Shown here piece by piece: positions 7,553 to 13,231 of a stretch of DNA of 13,231 nt (its first letter is position 1; each line of letters starts with the position of its first letter). The stretch spans positions 1 through 13,231 of the forward strand of contig RKRS01000097.1 in the NCBI GenBank assembly GCA_007571275.1, written 5' to 3'. Under the pieces are notes generated by a model. The model was not told where the DNA came from, searched no databases, and worked only from the letters and a program-made list of their open reading frames with translations. The DNA comes from Dehalococcoidia bacterium (GTDB lineage Bacteria > Chloroflexota > Dehalococcoidia > Bin125). The position numbers were made by a program, and so were the translations under genes.

Positions 7553-7562
7553 TCGACTAGTC
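7547..7562. repeat. Perfect 16-bp palindrome spanning two convergent stop codons
   Basis: GACTAGTCGACTAGTC reads identically on both strands. It contains the stop codon of the monooxygenase (TAG at 7550-7552) and of the converging hydrolase (TAG read leftward at 7559-7557). A hairpin of six pairs with a TCGA loop is possible, but there is no T-tract on either side. If it works as a bidirectional terminator, it is not a textbook one. Confidence 0.6.
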
Positions 7563-8399
7563 GCTAGCGCCCGTCAGCGACCGAAGAAACGCGGTCACTT
7601 CCCTCGCGGTCCGCTCAGGATGCTGGACGTGGGGGAGGTGGCCGCAATCGTCCCAGACGATCACCTTCGCATCGGGGAAGGTCTCACGCTGGCGCTCGGC
7701 GTACTTCCAGCTGATAAACGGGTCGTTCCTCCCGTAGATCACGAGCGCCGGTAGCTGGCGTGGGGCCAGCGCCTCGCGCAAGATGTGACCGTCATCGAAG
7801 CTGGTCGCCCGATAGAGCTGAAGCGTCACCCAGCGTGTATCGCGGTCATCTTCAGTGATAAAATCGTCCAGCCACTTGCTCGGCAAAGCGCGCCAGTTGC
7901 CGCGCTGCATCACCAACTTGAACGCCGGCCGCGTCGTCGCCATTTGCAGGAATTCGCCCAGATACTTCTTTTGCCAGATATTGGCGATCCAATTACCGGG
8001 ATAATTCTCCAACACGCCGCCGTCGAGCAACGTCACCGAGGCGCACATGTCCGGGTTCATCGCGGCCCACATCAGCCCGGTCTGGGTGTGAAAACTGTGG
8101 GCGACGAGGTGGACTCGTCGCAGGCCCAGCTGCTCGATCGCCGGAGCAAGCCAGGTTTGATAGCCCGTGATCGAGTAGGGAAAGCTACGCGGCTTGTCGG
8201 CTCGGCCAAAGCCTGGCAAGTCCAGGGCGATGCTGCGCATGATCTTCGCGGTCTCGGGCAGGAGCCACTGAAAGTCGCGGCCCGAGCCAGGCACACTGTG
8301 TAGACAGACCACGCCCTCTTCGCTGTCCTGATCGCCAGCCGAGGTGACGACGCCTGCTACACCATCAATCGAAAGACGTGACTCTCGTAGTTGGGACAT
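7557..8399 (-). CDS. Alpha/beta-fold hydrolase
   Basis: A 280-aa alpha/beta hydrolase with a complete Ser-Asp-His triad: S102 in the nucleophile elbow VAHSFHTQTG (99-108), D226 in IYGRNDPF (221-228) and H254 in DCGHLPHVQHP (251-261). HSVPGSG (34-40) forms the oxyanion-hole strand, and LDLPGFGRADKP (59-70) is the usual following segment. The elbow is odd: the classical GxSxG reads A-H-S-F-H, with both flanking glycines replaced. A cap region lies roughly between 130 and 205. It could be an esterase, a lactonase or a C-C hydrolase. The gene overlaps the 3' end of the upstream zinc-ribbon membrane gene by 35 nt on the same strand, and only a weak GGG-containing ribosome site precedes ATG 8399. 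It converges on the monooxygenase, with 4 nt between the two stop codons. Confidence 0.9.
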   Translation of the reverse strand: MSQLRESRLSIDGVAGVVTSAGDQDSEEGVVCLHSVPGSGRDFQWLLPETAKIMRSIALDLPGFGRADKPRSFPYSITGYQTWLAPAIEQLGLRRVHLVAHSFHTQTGLMWAAMNPDMCASVTLLDGGVLENYPGNWIANIWQKKYLGEFLQMATTRPAFKLVMQRGNWRALPSKWLDDFITEDDRDTRWVTLQLYRATSFDDGHILREALAPRQLPALVIYGRNDPFISWKYAERQRETFPDAKVIVWDDCGHLPHVQHPERTAREVTAFLRSLTGASD

Positions 8400-8970
8400 C
8401 AGGATTACCCGTTCGATCTGCTGGAATTTGCTGGCCCGCAGGCTCCGTCAGAATATTCCTTGGAATGCTCATGGCTGGCAGATCATTCAGCGGTTTTGTC
8501 GGTTCGACGTCACTTACCTCGATTGCCGTCAGACACCAGGGGCAAATCTGCCAGCCGGGCTCGAGCACCCGCTCGCAGCCCTGGCAGGACAGTCGCAGCG
8601 CGAGCGCGCAGCGCGGACAGGCAAGGTAGTCAGTCGCGATCTCATAGCCACAGCGCGGACACGGCGACGTCGATTCCAGCTCGCGAAGCAGCGCGCTGGA
8701 TTCCAGTCGATGCTCTTCCGCCTCTTGCAGCGTCAAGGGCGGACGCAGCACTCGATAGATCACGAGCCCGGGGAAGTTGAAAATCAGCACGATGAGCGTA
8801 AACACGAGCTGAGCCGTCGGTTCAGACGTGCGCTGATGGATGTCTCGCGCTGTCCAGACCACCGCCGAGAGCCACAGCGCAACGAAGTAGGCGCCGACGA
8901 TCAGCGCCAGGATCAGCCCAGTATTTTCTGGAGAACCGCCGGGCCAGGAGATGCCCACAGCGTCGAGCAT
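8365..8970 (-). CDS. Two-helix membrane protein with double zinc ribbon
   Basis: A protein of about 201 aa (204 if begun at the in-frame GTG 8979). Counting from the GTG, hydrophobic helices lie at about 20-43 and 57-78, followed by a soluble tail with two zinc-ribbon units: C107/C110 with C121/C124, then C132/C135 with C146/C149. All eight cysteines are in CxxC pairs, as in double-zinc-ribbon domains, so two zinc ions are expected. The final 55 residues are Pro/Thr-rich and probably disordered. I do not recognise a specific family; it may anchor a protein or nucleic-acid contact at the membrane. I place the start at ATG 8970 because GAGGTG at 8982-8977 is 6 nt upstream. The stop lies 35 nt inside the alpha/beta hydrolase gene, which suggests coupled translation. 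The gene is divergent from pcrA. Confidence 0.82.
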   Translation of the reverse strand: MLDAVGISWPGGSPENTGLILALIVGAYFVALWLSAVVWTARDIHQRTSEPTAQLVFTLIVLIFNFPGLVIYRVLRPPLTLQEAEEHRLESSALLRELESTSPCPRCGYEIATDYLACPRCALALRLSCQGCERVLEPGWQICPWCLTAIEVSDVEPTKPLNDLPAMSIPRNILTEPAGQQIPADRTGNPDVPTTRVTSFD

Positions 8971-8976
8971 GTATTT

Positions 8977-8982
8977 CACCTC
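8977..8982 (-). promoter_or_regulatory. Ribosome binding site favouring ATG 8970
   Basis: GAGGTG read on the minus strand is 6 nt before ATG 8970. It overlaps the alternative GTG start at 8979, so the ATG is the more natural start. Confidence 0.55.
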
Positions 8983-9024
8983 GTCTGCACCCCGCTGCCG
9001 CCACTATAGGCCGATTTTACGATT
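8983..9024. promoter_or_regulatory. Divergent intergenic region (zinc-ribbon gene / pcrA)
   Basis: About 42 bp separate the two divergent genes, so promoters must overlap here or lie within coding sequence. TATAGG (9005-9010) and TACGAT (9018-9023) resemble -10 hexamers for the rightward gene. Neither has a recognisable -35, so I make no firm promoter call. Confidence 0.25.
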
Positions 9025-11289
9025 ATGCTCAGGCTGATGACCGAACTGCCTGACCCGCACTCTATCGACCTTGATCACCTCAACGAGGCGCAGCACGCCG
9101 CTGTCACCCATCCCGGAGGGGCGCTCATGGTTGTCGCCGGGCCGGGCTCTGGCAAGACTCGCGTCATCACACACCGCATCGCCTGGCTGATTGAACAGGG
9201 CATTCCACCCTGGCGCATCCTCGCGGTGACGTTCACCAATCGCGCAGCTCGCGAAATGCGTTCACGGCTGGAGTCCTTGATCGGCATCGAGCAGAGCGCG
9301 GAAGTCTGGCTCGGCACTTTTCATCGCACCTGCGTGCGCATGCTGCGCGCGCATGGCCAGGAGATCGGCATTCCGCGTAGCTTCGTGATTTTCGATAGTG
9401 ACGATCAGATGCAGGTCGTGCGTACTGTGCTCAAGGAGCTAAAGATCGACCCGAAACAGTATGCCCCCCGAGCCATCCTCAGCCGAATCTCGAAGGCGAA
9501 ATCGGAAGGCTACGATCTGACCGATTTTGCCGCCTCACGCGGCTCCTACTTCGACGAGATCGTGGTACGCGTCTGGGAACGCTACGCCGCCGCCTTGCGG
9601 GCTGCGTCAGCACTCGACTTTGATGACCTCTTACTCAACACCCTGGTGCTGTTTGAGCAAGAGAACGTGCGGCGAATCTACGACGAGCGCTTTCACCATG
9701 TACTGGTTGACGAGTTTCAGGACACATCAACCATCCAGTACCAGCTGGCTCGGGTCTGGTCAGCGGGCAGCGGCAACCTGACGATCGTTGGCGACCCGGA
9801 CCAGTCGATCTATTCCTGGCGTTCGGCCGATGTCCGCAATCTCAACTACTTTCTGCGTGACCACGGCGAGGCCGTCGAGGTTCAGCTCAACAACAATTAC
9901 CGCTCAACACCGCAGATTCTCCACGCGGCCAATGCGGTGATCGAACGCGCTACCAACCGGATCCAGCGCCAGCTGATCACTGACAACCCGGATGGCGCCT
10001 TGCCGACCGTGCACGAGGCGTACGACGAATCGGACGAGGCTGAGTACATCGCCAATCACATTGAGCACGGTCTGCGTGACGGCTCACTGCGCCTGGGCGA
10101 CGCCGCCGTTCTGTATCGCACGAACGCACAATCCCGCCCGATTGAGGAGTCACTGGTTCAGCGCGGGATTCCCTATCGGGTGGTAGGCGCGACCCGCTTC
10201 TACGACCGGCGTGAAGTACGGGATCTGCTCGCCTATCTTCGTCTCGTGCGCAATCCCGACGATGCGGTCGCCTTTGCCCGAATCGTCAACGTGCCGACTC
10301 GCGGCATCGGCTCCAGGACCATCACAGAACTGGCCGACTGGGCTGCATTCAATGCGCGCTCGCTGTATCAAGCCGGCGCAGCTGCCGCCGGACTCGACAC
10401 TGATGCGCTCGGCGGATACCTGACCCCACCCGACATCACGTCACGGGCGGCCGAGTCGCTGCATACGTTCATTACGTTGCTCGATGACGCGCGTCGACAG
10501 GCCGCCCGCGAACCACTTTCCGATGTGCTGCGTCACATGCTCGTCAAGACAAAGTATCGGGAGTGGTTGAAACGCCAGGCGCAGGATGAAGACGAAGCTG
10601 AGAGTCGCTGGCAGAACGTGCAGGAATTGATCACAGTCACGGAGGGCTACGCCGAGATCGCGCCTGGTACCGCATTGGACGCATTCCTCGAGGATGTCGC
10701 CCTGGTCGCCGATGTCGACGACCTGCCCGATGGCCCACCGGACGCGGTCACCCTGATCACACTGCATCAGGTCAAAGGGCTCGAGTTTCCTGTTGTCTTC
10801 ATGATCGGCATGGAGGAACGTCTGTTGCCGCATAGTCTTTCGATGGACGACCCTGCGCAACTACAGGAAGAGCGTCGCCTCTGCTACGTCGGTATGACCC
10901 GCGCCATGCGTGAGCTGCATCTGCTCTACGCGTTTCGGCGCGCCTATCAGGGGCGTTCCGGTAGTAATCCACCCTCCCGATTCCTGGCCGATATCCAGGA
11001 GCAGATGGCCCAGCGCAGACAGACTCGGCACGTCACAGCCGGCGCCGACGTGCGGCCGGCGCGGAACCGCACGGTCCGCTGGGATGATTTCGATTCGTTC
11101 GATCCCGAGCCTGCGGCTTCGCCCTCAGTTGGTCTCAAAGCAGGTGACGAAGTGCGTCACGAGATCTTCGGGCATGGAGTGGTCTTGAGCCTGCGTAAGA
11201 TCGGCCGCGATGCGGAAGTCACGGTTCGCTTCGCGGACAACACGCCCAAGCGATTGCTCGCCTCGATGGCGAATCTGACCCGCGTCTAG
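9025..11289 (+). CDS. pcrA: ATP-dependent DNA helicase PcrA/UvrD (superfamily 1A)
   Basis: A 754-aa superfamily 1A helicase, acting 3' to 5' in excision repair, mismatch repair and clearing of recombinase from DNA. All motifs are present in order: Q-motif LNEAQHAAV (19-27), Walker A AGPGSGKTR (38-46), Ia TFTNRAAREM (69-78), Walker B DEFQDT (229-234), III GDPDQSIYSWR (256-266), IV NNNYRST (289-295), V TLHQVKGLEFP (579-589) and VI CYVGMTRA (620-627). The last 45 residues (GDEVRHEIFGHGVV onward) form the Tudor-like C-terminal domain of PcrA and UvrD. The length is typical. The start is uncertain between ATG 9025 and ATG 9037 (MTELPDPHS); neither has a clear ribosome site. No exonuclease domain is present, which rules out AddA and RecB. 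Its stop TAG overlaps the stop of convergent mazG in one CTAG. Confidence 0.96.
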   Translation: MLRLMTELPDPHSIDLDHLNEAQHAAVTHPGGALMVVAGPGSGKTRVITHRIAWLIEQGIPPWRILAVTFTNRAAREMRSRLESLIGIEQSAEVWLGTFHRTCVRMLRAHGQEIGIPRSFVIFDSDDQMQVVRTVLKELKIDPKQYAPRAILSRISKAKSEGYDLTDFAASRGSYFDEIVVRVWERYAAALRAASALDFDDLLLNTLVLFEQENVRRIYDERFHHVLVDEFQDTSTIQYQLARVWSAGSGNLTIVGDPDQSIYSWRSADVRNLNYFLRDHGEAVEVQLNNNYRSTPQILHAANAVIERATNRIQRQLITDNPDGALPTVHEAYDESDEAEYIANHIEHGLRDGSLRLGDAAVLYRTNAQSRPIEESLVQRGIPYRVVGATRFYDRREVRDLLAYLRLVRNPDDAVAFARIVNVPTRGIGSRTITELADWAAFNARSLYQAGAAAAGLDTDALGGYLTPPDITSRAAESLHTFITLLDDARRQAAREPLSDVLRHMLVKTKYREWLKRQAQDEDEAESRWQNVQELITVTEGYAEIAPGTALDAFLEDVALVADVDDLPDGPPDAVTLITLHQVKGLEFPVVFMIGMEERLLPHSLSMDDPAQLQEERRLCYVGMTRAMRELHLLYAFRRAYQGRSGSNPPSRFLADIQEQMAQRRQTRHVTAGADVRPARNRTVRWDDFDSFDPEPAASPSVGLKAGDEVRHEIFGHGVVLSLRKIGRDAEVTVRFADNTPKRLLASMANLTRV

Positions 11290-12206
11290 GCTTCGCCGCG
11301 CTGACGGGATTCCTGTGCCCTGACACGGCGCTCGAACGCTGCCAGCGCGTCGCGCAGCGCATCCTCCGCCGAGCGCTCCTGCGCTCGCGCTGTCTGCACC
11401 AGATCCAGCAGCTGCTCACCGAGCCCGTCCGACAGCGCAGCTTCGCGCTCAAAGCCGTTGCGCTCAGCTCGTCCCAGAATCGATTGCGCCCGGGCCAGAG
11501 CCGGTAGTGTTCTGGGTACGCCATCCAGGACCGACTCGCGGTTCGGTCGCTCGCGCGCCTTGAGTCGCTCCCAGGCGCCCTCCACAAGTTTCGGCGTGTT
11601 TGCGGTTCCATCCCCAAAGACGTGTGGATGCCTGCGAACCAGCTTGGCGCGTATGCTCTCCGAGACATCGTCGAGCGTGAACGCCCCGGCCTGCTCCGCC
11701 AGCTTGGCATGGAGCACGACCTGCATCATCAGATCACCCAACTCTTCGCACAGCTCGGCCGGATCGCCGACGGCGATCGCCTCTAGCACTTCGTATGTCT
11801 CTTCGAGCAGATGCGGACGCAGGCTCTCGTGCGTTTGCGCGTTGTCCCAGGGACAGCCATCGATCGGATCGCGCAGCCGATCCATCACACCACGCACGCC
11901 GTCCGGGGCATCGCGGACATCGAACAGCTCAATCGGATCCACAATCACAGTGGAAATACCTCCGTGATCAATGCCCAGAAGCTCCTCAATCACCAAGCGC
12001 CGAATCGCGCCATCCAGTGCAATGATCCGAACGCCGTGGCTCGATGGATAATGGCGCAGTGCATTTGGCAATCCGGCAGTGTCGTCGACCAGCACCAGCA
12101 AGGCGCCGGTAGTGACTGGCGGCTCAACTGATGAACACACGACGGTCAGCGTCGGTTCGTCCTCAAGTCCTGCGATTTCGATGATTTTGGACAGTTCCTT
12201 TAACAT
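11286..12206 (-). CDS. mazG: MazG-type nucleoside triphosphate pyrophosphohydrolase with reduced N-terminal domain
   Basis: A 306-aa house-cleaning enzyme that hydrolyses (d)NTPs to monophosphate and pyrophosphate, limiting misincorporation. The MazG core spans about 106-200: RLRDPIDGCPWDNAQTHESL (110-129) is the diagnostic entry motif, the metal-binding EExxE is E135/E136/E139, and the ExxD is E155/D158. VRRHPHVFGD (190-199) is the usual ending, followed by a second helical region to the C-terminus. Residues 1-100 resemble only the C-terminal half of the tetrapyrrole-methylase domain fused to MazG in YabN-type proteins: LVLVDDTAGLPNALRHYPSSH (37-57), then ISTVIVDPI near 84-92. The SAM-binding GxGPGD start is gone. 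I use ATG 12206, which has GGAG 6 nt upstream. The longer TTG 12260 start would overlap the divergent gene by 18 nt. Confidence 0.9.
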   Translation of the reverse strand: MLKELSKIIEIAGLEDEPTLTVVCSSVEPPVTTGALLVLVDDTAGLPNALRHYPSSHGVRIIALDGAIRRLVIEELLGIDHGGISTVIVDPIELFDVRDAPDGVRGVMDRLRDPIDGCPWDNAQTHESLRPHLLEETYEVLEAIAVGDPAELCEELGDLMMQVVLHAKLAEQAGAFTLDDVSESIRAKLVRRHPHVFGDGTANTPKLVEGAWERLKARERPNRESVLDGVPRTLPALARAQSILGRAERNGFEREAALSDGLGEQLLDLVQTARAQERSAEDALRDALAAFERRVRAQESRQRGEA

Positions 12207-12242
12207 CACGGACTCCGACGCTCGATACGCTCTGTTCGACGT
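12207..12242. promoter_or_regulatory. Divergent intergenic region (mazG / TIGR01906 gene)
   Basis: Only 36 bp separate the two start codons. TACGCT (12226-12231) fits TANNNT for a rightward -10 about 11 nt before ATG 12243, but no -35 is apparent. There is no ribosome site before that ATG, which leaves a near-leaderless transcript possible. Confidence 0.2.
12213..12216 (-). promoter_or_regulatory. Ribosome binding site fixing the mazG start at 12206
   Basis: GGAG on the minus strand sits 6 nt before ATG 12206. It favours this start over the TTG at 12260. Confidence 0.55.
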
Positions 12243-12989
12243 ATGAATCCTATCGCTCAACTGCCCTTGCTCGGCTTGGGTCGAACACTCGCGGAGATTG
12301 CCCTGGCGCTCGCGTTGTTCACCATGCCGGTCGCGTTCGCTGTTCGTTATGCGACGACCTCAGCTTCCTGGTGGGAGCGGGGATTCGAGCGCTACGACGC
12401 CACCGGGCGCACCGGTCTGCCACAGGACGAGGTGCTGAGAATCGCGCAGGAGACCCGCGACTACCTCGTCAACGACGAGGAACGGCTGGATGTCAGGGTT
12501 GGCGGGACGCCGTTCTACAGCGAACGCGAGATCCTGCACATGATCGATGTCAAGCGGTTGATGGCGCGTACGTTCGATGCCGGTTGGGCCGCACTTGGCT
12601 ACATCATCGCGTTTATCGTGGTCTGCGCCTGGCGCAATCGAGGCCGAGCCCTGTCGGCGCTTGCCCGTTCAACACTGATGGCAGGCGGATTCGTCGCGCT
12701 GGCGACCGTGAGTCTCGGCATCATCGGCCTGACCGGGTTCGACGCCGCATTCCGCAGCTTCCATCTCCTGTTCTTCACCAACGATCTCTGGCAGCTGACC
12801 TCACGGGACGGTCTCATCCAACTGTTCCCGCAGCGATTCTTCTTCGACACCACGCTGCTGATCGGCGGCGTGACGCTCGCGTTTGTGATTTCTGCTGCCA
12901 CAGCGTCCGCGGTCTATCTGCTGCGCGCGCGCCGTCACAGGAAATGGGATATGAGCATCGATGCCGAATCGGGCGCAGTGCAGCGCTAG
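12243..12989 (+). CDS. TIGR01906 / DUF1461-type integral membrane protein
   Basis: A 248-aa membrane protein with four predicted helices at about 15-36, 113-131, 143-166 and 203-226. A large loop (37-112) between the first two contains FYSEREILHMIDVKRL (91-106), and FRSFHLLFFTNDLWQLTS (170-187) followed by LIQLFPQRFFFDT (191-203) lies before the last helix. These F-S-x-E-x-x-HM-x-DVK and FHxxFFxNDxW blocks are how I recognise the TIGR01906 family, which is found in Firmicutes, Chloroflexota and Actinobacteria and has no established function. The short C-terminus is charged. It starts at ATG 12243 without a clear ribosome site, divergent from mazG. Its stop codon shares a CTAG with the stop of the convergent zinc-ribbon gene. 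Confidence 0.87.
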   Translation: MNPIAQLPLLGLGRTLAEIALALALFTMPVAFAVRYATTSASWWERGFERYDATGRTGLPQDEVLRIAQETRDYLVNDEERLDVRVGGTPFYSEREILHMIDVKRLMARTFDAGWAALGYIIAFIVVCAWRNRGRALSALARSTLMAGGFVALATVSLGIIGLTGFDAAFRSFHLLFFTNDLWQLTSRDGLIQLFPQRFFFDTTLLIGGVTLAFVISAATASAVYLLRARRHRKWDMSIDAESGAVQR

Positions 12990-13231
12990 TTCAGCGCGCC
13001 CATCCCACCACCGCCGCAACCACAGGAACCACGACCGCAGGCGCAGCCGCCACCGCTGGGCATTGCCTCCGCCGCTTCCATCTCGGAGAACTGACCGGCA
13101 ACAGTCACCACAGCCGCCGTCAGCACTTTCTGGGCGACGTTGCCGCAGTCATGCTCGAACGGTTCCGAGGCGGCGCTCATCGGGCGCAGCTTGGTGAACT
13201 TCTCGTTGCAGAGGCGACAATAGTACTCGTA
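12986..13231 (-). CDS. FmdB-type zinc ribbon protein with Cys/Gly-rich tail (5' end cut by window)
   Basis: 81 residues are visible, open to the window edge at 13231. The first visible residues, YEYYCRLCNEKFTKL, match the start of FmdB-type regulatory zinc ribbons (usually MPxYEYxCxxCGxxF), so only about three residues are missing. The second metal knuckle is atypical: where CPxCG is expected the chain reads EHDCGN, so one ligand is absent or supplied by histidine. A linker with VLTAAVVTVAGQFSE follows, then a tail GGGCACGRGSCGCGGGG with four cysteines. The role of FmdB-like proteins is uncertain; some were proposed as regulators of formamidase/amidase operons. An internal ATG at 13180 exists, but starting there would discard the CxxC. 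The stop TAG overlaps that of the TIGR01906 gene. Confidence 0.75.
   Translation of the reverse strand, partial: YEYYCRLCNEKFTKLRPMSAASEPFEHDCGNVAQKVLTAAVVTVAGQFSEMEAAEAMPSGGGCACGRGSCGCGGGGMGALN

Noticed and set aside
8344..9009. 221-codon open frame on the plus strand
   Set aside because: It lies opposite the zinc-ribbon membrane gene, whose paired CxxC motifs and hydrophobic helices are clearly real. The antisense product has no recognisable features.
12207..12260. N-terminal extension of mazG from TTG 12260
   Set aside because: It would overlap the divergent gene start and uses a rare start codon, while ATG 12206 has a well-placed GGAG.
1..13231. Mobile elements, CRISPR arrays, tRNA or rRNA genes, toxin-antitoxin or defence genes
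   Set aside because: Looked for by eye on both strands; no transposase, integrase, regularly spaced repeats, RNA gene or defence domain was found.

Overview
This is 13.2 kb of GC-rich bacterial chromosome, densely coding, with no rRNA, tRNA, CRISPR array, transposase, integrase or phage gene that I can see. No stretch over about 90 bases lacks a gene. The mix suggests Chloroflexota, possibly the SAR202/Dehalococcoidia side. The clues are flavin monooxygenases, CaiB/BaiF CoA-transferases and divergent acyl-CoA dehydrogenases next to a TIGR01906-type membrane protein, an FmdB-type zinc ribbon and a MazG with what looks like tetrapyrrole-methylase residue at its N-terminus. That taxonomic call is inference from gene content only.

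Left part (1-1618): a small HU-family DNA-binding protein, then on the same strand an acyl-CoA-dehydrogenase-fold flavoprotein that lacks the usual catalytic-glutamate motif. Bases 1-86 hold no gene I can defend.

Middle (1608-8399) looks like a catabolic neighbourhood. On the minus strand a family III CoA-transferase is followed after 35 nt by a degenerate acyl-CoA dehydrogenase. Divergently, on the plus strand, run a fumarase/adenylosuccinate-lyase superfamily enzyme, a protein made of two EthD-like repeats, and a luciferase-like FMN monooxygenase with a long charged C-terminal tail, all with short gaps. A minus-strand alpha/beta hydrolase converges on the monooxygenase. Together these could oxidise, cleave, hydrolyse and CoA-activate an organic acid or amine-type substrate. 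The substrate cannot be read from the sequence, and I know of no described pathway with exactly this set.

Right part (8365-13231) is housekeeping: a two-helix membrane protein with a double zinc ribbon (overlapping the start of the hydrolase), a divergent PcrA/UvrD helicase, a MazG-type NTP pyrophosphohydrolase converging on it, a divergent four-helix TIGR01906 membrane protein, and a Cys/Gly-rich FmdB-type zinc ribbon cut by the window end.

The layout is compact. There are four convergent junctions: 1608-1618, 7552/7557, 11286-11289 and 12986-12989. Three of them place both stop codons on CTAG tetranucleotides, two by direct overlap. Divergent control regions are 36 to 86 bp long and show no strong sigma-70 promoter by eye.
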